DNA of 64,000 nt, from positions 1 to 64,000 of the IMG/VR virus record IMGVR_UViG_3300042549_006197; one strand, written 5' to 3'. This DNA comes from a virus. This document shows, in pieces, positions 57,773 through 64,000 of this stretch (positions within the stretch are counted from its first letter, which is position 1; every line of letters begins with the position of its first letter). The position numbers were made by a program, and so were the translations under genes. A model generated the notes under the pieces. The model was not told where the DNA came from, searched no databases, and saw nothing but the letters and a program-made list of their open reading frames with translations.

Positions 57773-58201
57773 TCAACGGAATTCGGTAAGTCCATTATCT
57801 TTGCGAGAATAATGGCCATCGAAGTGAAGCAGTAGCATAGCATAGTGAATGACTTTCATCAAGTCACGCTTGTTGCGACCATCCTTATCACCATAACGGC
57901 TTCCATACTTAAGGATGTTTGCCTGACAAAAACCAGCAGCAAGTTTCTTCGCTGCCATTAAGTCAATAGTTTGGATATCGCTGTAACCATCTTCATCTCC
58001 ACAGTAATGACCGTGATAAGTGCTAGTCACATAATCTTCAACATCCTTGAGAATTTTATCTTCGTTGTATTTCCAAAGATGATTTTTAGGTTCGTTCATA
58101 ACAGGTGTTTTTTCAATTACAATTTTATGATCACTATTCAATGCCATAGTGAACTGGTATTCAGAATAAGGATACTCATCCATAATAAAGGGGAAGGTCA
58201 T
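57773..58201 (-). CDS. DUF3310-like hypothetical protein
   Basis: 142 residues. The C-terminal half fits DUF3310-type proteins: IQTIDLMAAKKLAAGFCQAN, ILKYGSRYGDKDGRNKRDLM and VIHYAMLLLHFD. First gene of the gp45 operon with a GGGAGG ribosome site and a leader of only about ten bases. Function unknown. Confidence 0.68.
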   Translation of the reverse strand: MTFPFIMDEYPYSEYQFTMALNSDHKIVIEKTPVMNEPKNHLWKYNEDKILKDVEDYVTSTYHGHYCGDEDGYSDIQTIDLMAAKKLAAGFCQANILKYGSRYGDKDGRNKRDLMKVIHYAMLLLHFDGHYSRKDNGLTEFR

Positions 58202-58216
58202 AGTTTACCTCCCACA

Positions 58217-58245
58217 ATTATATCAAATGTTGGGGGGATAGTCAA
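58217..58245 (-). promoter_or_regulatory. sigma70-type promoter of the gp45 operon
   Basis: TTGACT (58245-58240), 17 bases, TATAAT (58222-58217), directly after the ATPase stop. Confidence 0.88.
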
Positions 58246-59329
58246 CTTTCTCAGGCATCTGAAAATCAGCATCTACTTTATCGTAGAGTTCGATAAAAGC
58301 AGTCTTAGTTTCATCATCAAATCGTGCAGTGCAAACATCAATTGCTTTTGCTTTATTGCCAAAGATGCTGTAGGCACGGATGATATGAACCAGGCGACGG
58401 GTGCTGATGATTTCTTCAATACCACCATCATAGAATGTCTTACGAATGATATCAGCCCAATCTGCAAGTCGCTCACAGAAAGCAGAGTCATCAACACCAA
58501 CGGATTTAGCAACACCTTGCAAAATGCGACATTCGATTTTAGCAGTAGGATATTCTTGCTCCAGAGTTACAGGGAAACGCTCAAGGAATGCCTCATTAAG
58601 CACGTTGGTGCCGATGAAGCGACCGTCATCAGAACCCTTACCCTTGGTGTTTGCGGTGGCAACCACATTAAAACCAGCAGCAGGTTTCACAAAGCGACCA
58701 ATTTTTTTCAGGAAGACACCCTTACCTTCCAGAACAGATTGGAGACACAGAATCTTGTTAGAAGCAAGGTCAATCTCATCCAGCAGAAGAATTGCACCAC
58801 GCTCCAGTGCCTCAATCACAGGGCCATTGTGCCAGGCAGTTTCACCATTCACAAGACGGAAACCACCGATCAGATCATCCTCGTCAGTCTCAATCGTGAT
58901 GTTGACGCGAATCAGTTCACGCTTAAGTTGAGCACACGCTTGTTCCACCGAGAACGTTTTACCGTTACCCGAAAGACCCGTAATGAACGTAGGATAGAAA
59001 AGACGGGACTCAATAATTTTTTTAATATCGTTGAAATTACCAAACTTGACGAAGGTATCATCTTTATCGGGAATAAGGTTTTGTTGCACAGGAGGAATTG
59101 CAGCAGGAGCTTGAAAAGTACGTTCAATTTCATCAACTTTTTGTTGAGTGACTTCCAAGTTCCACTTGCCACGACCAACTTTAAAGCAGTCAAGTCGTTT
59201 GGTTACCGTAGGATAGGAAAGATTTTTTGACGCACAAAAACCACGAACATCAGCTGCGGTGATATAAGAACCAAAAGTGGTTTTGAGATCAGCAAGAATT
59301 TGATCGTCGGTCATTTGAATGCGGGACAT
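58223..59329 (-). CDS. cobS: MoxR/CobS-type AAA+ ATPase
   Basis: 368 residues. Residues 1-60 form a winged-helix-like start (TDDQILADLKTTFGSYITAA). AAA+ core: Walker A TGLSGNGKT (117-125), pore-type TDEDDLIGGFRLV, Walker B ILLLDEID (180-187), sensor VVATANTKGKGSDDG and the arginine region NEAFLERFPVTLEQEYP. Cyanophage copies are usually called cobS (cobaltochelatase subunit); the adjacent HEVGH/VWA gene equally fits a MoxR-VWA chaperone pair. Highly conserved in T4-like cyanophages. Confidence 0.88.
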   Translation of the reverse strand: MSRIQMTDDQILADLKTTFGSYITAADVRGFCASKNLSYPTVTKRLDCFKVGRGKWNLEVTQQKVDEIERTFQAPAAIPPVQQNLIPDKDDTFVKFGNFNDIKKIIESRLFYPTFITGLSGNGKTFSVEQACAQLKRELIRVNITIETDEDDLIGGFRLVNGETAWHNGPVIEALERGAILLLDEIDLASNKILCLQSVLEGKGVFLKKIGRFVKPAAGFNVVATANTKGKGSDDGRFIGTNVLNEAFLERFPVTLEQEYPTAKIECRILQGVAKSVGVDDSAFCERLADWADIIRKTFYDGGIEEIISTRRLVHIIRAYSIFGNKAKAIDVCTARFDDETKTAFIELYDKVDADFQMPEKVDYPPNI

Positions 59330-59352
59330 AATGTGTGTTTTTCACTGAAGCC

Positions 59353-59389
59353 ATTATAAGGGCAGAGTGGGGCAGAGTCGGGGCAGAGT
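59353..59389 (-). promoter_or_regulatory. Promoter with three phased repeats
   Basis: TATAAT (59358-59353) with CCGACT (59381-59376) at a 17-base spacing as a poor -35. Three direct repeats of ACTCTGCC (59389-59382, 59378-59371, 59368-59361) spaced 11 and 10 bases apart cover the -35 and spacer, i.e. one per helical turn. This looks like an activator or repressor array. Confidence 0.65.
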
Positions 59390-59411
59390 GGTCAGTTTCA
59401 AAATTGAACAC

Positions 59412-61598
59412 TCATGCGATCAAAGAAATAAATTCGCCAAGAACTTTCTTATTTAGTTTCTTGGTTTTAAGAGATTTGATAAACGCAGATTTAATTTCAG
59501 ACTTAGTTGCAGCATCATCAACATTGAATTGGGAATTTTGAGAAAGTGCAGTTGCAGACATTCCAAAGTATGCGTCATATCCAGATTTTTTGATAGTAAA
59601 ACTCTTTTGTTTTTTCCAATCATTTTGAATTGTCAGGTAATCTTTATCAGAAGTTGAATGATAAAGACTAATAAAACGATGAATGTTACGTCCCTCAAGA
59701 ACACGAATGCCAATAAAGTTTACAGAAGAAAACTTATCCTTCAAATTACGAAGAAGAACATCAGTAAATTGGTGATATCCATAATCAATTTTGTAATTTG
59801 TGCCCAGTTTACGATCACGAAGGAAAGTCAAACCGTTAGCCGTTCCACGAACACCCAAATAAGGTTCGGACTCCCATCCTCGTTTTACTTCAACATGGTA
59901 TGGAAGATGATTGGATTCCCCATCAGTCAAAACAATACACTGAACTTTTTGAACTTTATTTTCTTTCTGGAAAGTTGGAAGGATTTGATGAAGAGAAATC
60001 AATGCCTCATTCAAAGGAGTTCCAGAAAGAGCCAAGCGATGAGGAAAAGTAAATGGGCAATGATACATATTCGAAAAACTAGAAGCCAAACGCCAAATAT
60101 TATTCATCTGATGTTCAAGATCTTTTCCAGATACTTTACTGGTGAGAAGATTCATCATAGAAAACGTTTCATCAACATAAAACACATATTCTTTTTTCTC
60201 ATAGTGCGGAGTAAGATCGCAAGATTTGTAGGTTCGATTATCATAATCATATTCGCGGCGGCGCCACTCATTTGTGAAGGCATAAACTTCAAACGGAATC
60301 GCAACTTTCTTGCAGAACCAAACAAGATTGAAGAGTTGCTTGACCGTATCCAGCATAACGTCACTCATTGAACCGGACCAATCCAACACAAACACCAGAC
60401 CATGGTTCTTTCCATCTGCAAGAGTGGTAACTTTCTTGAACAAGTCTTCATTGTATTTGTAAGTATGAAGTTTGGAACAGTCCAGAACACCAGTGCGGGC
60501 AGTTGACGCACGGGCATAAGAGTCCGCAGCTTTTTTACACTCAAACTCTTTAACCAGATAATTGACTTCCTTTTGTGCAGATTGTTTGAATTTCTTAAAC
60601 TCCAAATCAACGGTCTCAAACAAGTTCATAGCTTTGAACTCATTCTCTTTCGCATGTTCATTATGCATTTCTTGTTGCTTGGAAAAGCACAAGTCAATAT
60701 CATTATGGACTGCACTATTCTTTGCAATTACAGTGTCAAGATTTACTTTGGTAACTTCAACATAAACATTTTCCCAAGTATTTTCCTTTACAAGATCACG
60801 AATCTTTTCTTCCAAAGAATCTGCTGTACGAACTTCTGGTTCGCAACTATCACCAGCAGCATTTTCCATTTCAATTTGATCGCCATCAATTGATTGTCCA
60901 CTAGAGTTTTCAGTATTCTGCGAACTAGAATCATTTTCTTCTTGATCAGAAGAAGAATTATCACCTTCTACAATATCACTTGGAGGCGATTGAGAATCTG
61001 ATTGTTGTTTAGGAGGTTCTTGATTTTCAATCTTTTTTTCTTCTTCTTTCTTTTTCTTACAATACTTATAAAGTTCTTCTGCAGCAATCAAAACATCTGC
61101 AAAAGATTCAGTAGCAGAAATCATATTAACAATTTCCATCTCTTCACCGCGATCAATCGGCACTTCGGCAAAATTACCAATTTTGAACCACAGATTTACT
61201 CGGTCAGCAAGATTCATTTTGCTCACATCTTCTTCACTAATTTGAAAGAAATCGTCATCAGTAAGTTCTTTATATCCATTAAAGAAAGTCTTTGCCAGGC
61301 CAGGATAGCGACGCTTCATCAGTTTCTCAATGCGAGCATCCTCTACCACATTGACAAACTGCGGGGGAATCTTGTGTTCCTTTATCCAATCCTCATCGGG
61401 AGTATAGAGAGCATGACCCACCTCATGACCCACCAGAAGGTCATACACGGTGTTGCTTGCCTTCTCCCACATCGGCAGGGTCAACACACGAGTGTGAACG
61501 TTGAAACAAGCAGTCTCTACATTCTTGTGCTCAACCACAAGGTCTTCAGTGGCAAGAAGTTTGGCAAGTTGGGACTTGATTTCGTGCGAAATAGCCAT
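59412..61598 (-). CDS. HEVGH metallopeptidase-like + VWA domain protein
   Basis: 728 residues. N-terminal zinc site VGHEVGHALYTP (57-68) followed by NVVEDARIEKLMKRRYPG, the layout of CobT-like and gluzincin-type proteins. A very acidic, Ser/Gln-rich low-complexity linker lies at about 190-255. The C-terminal part has a VWA domain with the MIDAS motif VFVLDWSGSMSD and TDGESNHLPY. The pair with the AAA+ ATPase matches MoxR-VWA or CobS-CobT partnerships. Target unknown. Confidence 0.82.
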   Translation of the reverse strand: MAISHEIKSQLAKLLATEDLVVEHKNVETACFNVHTRVLTLPMWEKASNTVYDLLVGHEVGHALYTPDEDWIKEHKIPPQFVNVVEDARIEKLMKRRYPGLAKTFFNGYKELTDDDFFQISEEDVSKMNLADRVNLWFKIGNFAEVPIDRGEEMEIVNMISATESFADVLIAAEELYKYCKKKKEEEKKIENQEPPKQQSDSQSPPSDIVEGDNSSSDQEENDSSSQNTENSSGQSIDGDQIEMENAAGDSCEPEVRTADSLEEKIRDLVKENTWENVYVEVTKVNLDTVIAKNSAVHNDIDLCFSKQQEMHNEHAKENEFKAMNLFETVDLEFKKFKQSAQKEVNYLVKEFECKKAADSYARASTARTGVLDCSKLHTYKYNEDLFKKVTTLADGKNHGLVFVLDWSGSMSDVMLDTVKQLFNLVWFCKKVAIPFEVYAFTNEWRRREYDYDNRTYKSCDLTPHYEKKEYVFYVDETFSMMNLLTSKVSGKDLEHQMNNIWRLASSFSNMYHCPFTFPHRLALSGTPLNEALISLHQILPTFQKENKVQKVQCIVLTDGESNHLPYHVEVKRGWESEPYLGVRGTANGLTFLRDRKLGTNYKIDYGYHQFTDVLLRNLKDKFSSVNFIGIRVLEGRNIHRFISLYHSTSDKDYLTIQNDWKKQKSFTIKKSGYDAYFGMSATALSQNSQFNVDDAATKSEIKSAFIKSLKTKKLNKKVLGEFISLIA

Positions 61599-61607
61599 GG
61601 GTTTGTT

Positions 61608-61766
61608 TCAGATGAGGCTATAATACGACGAAGGGTTGCCTTTTGAGCAACCCATGTGACGCTTTTTGAACTGGGCAAGGCGTGCCTTTGCCTGTCGCAA
61701 CGCTTGCGGTTTTAGTTTACGCTTTTGCTCCTTCTTGGAGTGGTGTTGCCAGTTTGGAGTGTTCAT
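61608..61766 (-). CDS. Small basic protein
   Basis: 52 residues from MNTPNWQHHSKKEQKRK, very rich in Lys, Arg and Gln, with one Cys. Ends GNPSSYYSLI just before the next start. A nucleic-acid-binding character is likely from charge alone. No family recognised. Confidence 0.55.
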   Translation of the reverse strand: MNTPNWQHHSKKEQKRKLKPQALRQAKARLAQFKKRHMGCSKGNPSSYYSLI

Positions 61767-61779
61767 TGTTCTATGGCAG

Positions 61780-63492
61780 TCAGGCCACCATACTAGAAAA
61801 ACCTTTGAGTTTTTCGAATCGAAGGACACTTTCGAATCTGTCCTCCAATCCAGACTTGTGAGAAATCACAAAAACATTTGCATTTGTAATGACATAACGA
61901 ATAATCTTAAGAAACTCTTCTGTTCCAAATCCATCGAGAGAAGAATCAAACACTTCATCCATAATCAAAAGATTTGTGTTAACTGAGTTTTTAAATCGAG
62001 CAACTTCCCGCCACGTAAAGAGAAGAGATAAATCAATTCTCATTTTTTCACCTTCACTAAAAGAAGCATAGGAAAAATCTTCATGAATTGGAGACTGAAC
62101 GGTTTCGTTGAACTCTTCATCAAGAGTAAAATTAATATAGAAGTCCATCATTTGAAGGAACTTATTAACCTGCTGATTAATCAGAGGAAGATACTTCTTG
62201 ATAATTTGAGATTTAACTCCACCGTCTTTGAGTAAACTATACGAAAAATCGTAATGTCTGATAGTGTCCTTTTTAGAAGCGAGCTCGTCGTATGTTGTTT
62301 TTAAATTGTCTTTGAAGGATTCTAATTTCTCATGTTCAGAATTTCTGTTTGCAAGGTTCTCGGTAATAGTTTGAATTTCAGATTCAAGATCTCTGATTTG
62401 TCTCTGACATCCAGCGATCTTAGTATTATTTTGAGAAATGCCATGCGTTAGTTTAGTGATCTCCTTCGATAGTGTAGTAAATTGACGCTCTCGCTCTTCT
62501 TCTTCTTTAATTGCTTCCTCTAACTCTTTATAACCAGATTGCAACTCCTTTGCTTTATCTTGAGCGTCTGCAATTCTATTTAACCGAAATTCTTCCTCAA
62601 TCGTTTGAGTGCAAGTAGGGCAGACCGTATTCTCTGTGAAAAACTTATGCTCAGCAGTAATCGTTGATACCTTCTGCGATATCTTTCCTTTCAGATTTCC
62701 CAACTTACGAAGTTTATCGCTAGCACCAATTACATTCTCTTGTTCTTTCGTATATTGCTGCATATATCCTTCAAGAATAATATTTGCATCAGCATATTCA
62801 CCAACTTCAGAATCTAACTTGGCAATCTTTTCCTTATTGGCATTGATATTGGCATTACCACGATTCTCTAACTCTTCAATAAAGTTCTGCTGCATCTCAA
62901 CTTTATCTTTCAAGTTTTCTTTCTTCAACTCCAGAGTTTTAATTTCTTCTTTGAGTTGACGGATCTTTTCTTTAATTACAATATTCATTGATGAAAAGAT
63001 CTTAATATCCAAAAGATCTTCAATCACTTCTCTGCGATTTGCAGCCGACAGTTGCATGAACGGAACAAAAGTACTTGAACCCAAAATTACAATTTGAGTA
63101 AAAGACTTATAGTTCATTTTAAGAACATTCTGTTCCAACCATCTTTGTTGATCTGATGTAGCAGATGATTGATCCAACAAAGAATCGTTTCTATAAATTT
63201 CAAAAAGATTTGGTTTAATTCCCCGAACAACTTTCCAATTTGTTGTTCCAATAGAAAAGTATACCTCAACTAAACAATCCTTTTCATTTACACTATTGAT
63301 TAGTTGTGGTTTATTAATTTTGCGAAAAGGTTTTCCAAACAAAGAAAAAGTAAGTGCATCCAACACAGTACTTTTTCCAGCACCATTTGATCCAACAATC
63401 AATGTTGTGTTGTGTTTTTGAAAATTAATTTCGGTAAATTGATTGCCAGTAGAAAGAAAATTTTTCCAGCGAATCTTTTCAAATAAAATCAT
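61780..63492 (-). CDS. 46: Recombination endonuclease ATPase subunit (gp46, SbcC/Rad50-like)
   Basis: ATPase of the gp46/gp47 end-resection complex, 570 residues. N-terminal Walker A IVGSNGAGKSTVLDAL, a long coiled coil broken by a zinc-hook-type CPTCTQT near residue 300, the signature SFSEGEKMRIDLSLL and Walker B NLLIMDEVFDSSLD. Drives recombination-dependent replication and host DNA degradation. Confidence 0.97.
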   Translation of the reverse strand: MILFEKIRWKNFLSTGNQFTEINFQKHNTTLIVGSNGAGKSTVLDALTFSLFGKPFRKINKPQLINSVNEKDCLVEVYFSIGTTNWKVVRGIKPNLFEIYRNDSLLDQSSATSDQQRWLEQNVLKMNYKSFTQIVILGSSTFVPFMQLSAANRREVIEDLLDIKIFSSMNIVIKEKIRQLKEEIKTLELKKENLKDKVEMQQNFIEELENRGNANINANKEKIAKLDSEVGEYADANIILEGYMQQYTKEQENVIGASDKLRKLGNLKGKISQKVSTITAEHKFFTENTVCPTCTQTIEEEFRLNRIADAQDKAKELQSGYKELEEAIKEEEERERQFTTLSKEITKLTHGISQNNTKIAGCQRQIRDLESEIQTITENLANRNSEHEKLESFKDNLKTTYDELASKKDTIRHYDFSYSLLKDGGVKSQIIKKYLPLINQQVNKFLQMMDFYINFTLDEEFNETVQSPIHEDFSYASFSEGEKMRIDLSLLFTWREVARFKNSVNTNLLIMDEVFDSSLDGFGTEEFLKIIRYVITNANVFVISHKSGLEDRFESVLRFEKLKGFSSMVA

Positions 63493-63748
63493 GGTGTGGT
63501 GGTGGAACTACAATGTCGTCTTGTGTGATTAAAGTATATCTACAATCTTGTATTTCGCAAGTTTTAAGGATTAAATCATCATCTACTTCTATAACATGCA
63601 TTTCTGGAAATCCTTGTTCCTCAAGCATCATCGCAAATCTACATGCATCGTCTTCTTCTTCGAACAAATAGAGAATAGAATCTCCATCATCATCTACAAC
63701 CGAATATGCTCCTTTGTGTTCTTTTCCTTCTATGGTAATAATAAACAT
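63479..63748 (-). CDS. DUF3110-like protein
   Basis: 89 residues. EGKEHKGAYSVVDDDGDSIL, YLFEEEDDACRFAMMLEEQG and MHVIEVDDD match the small DUF3110 proteins of cyanobacteria and cyanophages. Lies between gp47 and gp46 with overlaps at both ends (TAATG at 63748, 14 bases with gp46). Function unknown. Confidence 0.75.
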   Translation of the reverse strand: MFIITIEGKEHKGAYSVVDDDGDSILYLFEEEDDACRFAMMLEEQGFPEMHVIEVDDDLILKTCEIQDCRYTLITQDDIVVPPPHHDFI

Positions 63749-64000
63749 TAAACCAACTCGCAGGCTTCTTGATAGATTTCTTGAAGAAGTTTTTGAACTG
63801 TCGATTTGTTTAAATCTACTTCTGCTTCCTCAACATATCTATTTAAGATAGAAAGAGTATCTTCGGATTCAAAATCTGCTAGATCTTCTTTACCATACCA
63901 ACCAGTAAAATCAAAGTTTTCAACTACCTTTAATTCAGAAACATTTGCAGAATAAAGTTTATCAATAAATTTTTCAAACTTTTTAATGTCTGATTTTTTT
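63748..64000 (-). CDS. 47: Recombination endonuclease nuclease subunit (gp47), partial
   Basis: Only the last 83 codons are in the window: a C-terminal region reading FEKFIDKLYSANVSELKVVE, FDFTGWYGKEDLADFESEDT and ending LLQEIYQEACELV. Assigned as gp47 (SbcD/Mre11-like) from its place directly before gp46; the catalytic phosphodiesterase motifs lie outside the window. Confidence 0.85.
   Translation of the reverse strand, partial: KKSDIKKFEKFIDKLYSANVSELKVVENFDFTGWYGKEDLADFESEDTLSILNRYVEEAEVDLNKSTVQKLLQEIYQEACELV

Noticed and set aside
57971-59230. A 419-codon open frame on the plus strand
   Set aside because: It is antisense to the MoxR-type ATPase and the DUF3310-like gene, whose motifs are clear; composition is typical of a shadow frame, and it also crosses the gp45 promoter.

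Overview
The window is a contiguous piece of a T4-like cyanophage genome (a contractile-tailed myovirus of marine picocyanobacteria, most likely infecting Synechococcus). The evidence is the T4 replication core (gp47, gp46, gp45, gp44, gp62, RegA, gp43, UvsX, gp41, gp61, NrdA, NrdB) lying beside photosynthesis and stress genes typical of cyanophages (psbA, psbD, two hli-type genes, mazG, hsp20, a cobS/MoxR-type ATPase). Almost everything reads leftward (minus strand); only four small genes at 6657-8641 read rightward. Both ends are open: psbD runs off the left edge and gp47 off the right edge.

Layout on the + coordinate. 1-2350: psbD and psbA with a strong sigma70-like promoter and a terminator. 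2387-6592: a 1401-residue repeat-built tail fibre or virion protein. 6593-8641: divergent late promoters and four rightward genes, three with clear signal peptides. 8642-11307: a nuclease, small membrane proteins, a lysozyme and a cysteine peptidase that share an N-terminal module (lysis or cell-wall functions). 11371-12377: peroxiredoxin and two hli-type genes with a 28-residue membrane protein between them. 12405-12860: a small porin-like protein. 12943-24313: a 13-gene glycan operon behind one consensus promoter: GDP-mannose 3,5-epimerase, NadE, UDP-sugar dehydrogenase, about nine glycosyltransferases or GT-like proteins, a methyltransferase and a sulfotransferase-GT11 fusion. 24310-34868: an accessory region with eight tRNAs, many small genes, a flavin-dependent halogenase, a NodU-type carbamoyltransferase, Dps, a 2OG oxygenase fusion, a tail lysozyme and a GIY-YIG nuclease. 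34919-39355: nrdB, nrdA and primase. 39358-44725: virion-associated and unknown genes and tRNA-Ala. 44750-64000: mazG and the replication-recombination block, interspersed with several 2OG-oxygenase-like genes, a DruA-like gene, hsp20 and the MoxR/VWA pair.

Regulation can be read directly. Early-type promoters match TTGAC(A/G/T)-17-TATAAT-like elements ahead of psbA, the hli cluster, the porin-like gene, the glycan operon, several tRNAs, primase-nrdA-nrdB, mazG, the gp43 operon and the gp45 operon. T4-type late motifs (TATAAATA or CATAAATA) precede the tail fibre, the secreted-protein cluster, the lysis genes, dps and a virion gene. Terminators and promoters are often fused into the same few dozen bases.

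The most unusual system is the glycan operon. It appears to make GDP-L-galactose and a uronic acid donor and to encode transferases of families that fit them (three GT11-type domains, a fungal-like GT15, a GT25), with methyl and sulfate decoration and a dedicated NAD synthetase. Secondary points of interest are a set of AT-rich tailoring enzymes (halogenase, carbamoyltransferase, 2OG oxygenases), the MoxR ATPase paired with a HEVGH/VWA protein, and several unusual promoter-operator structures.
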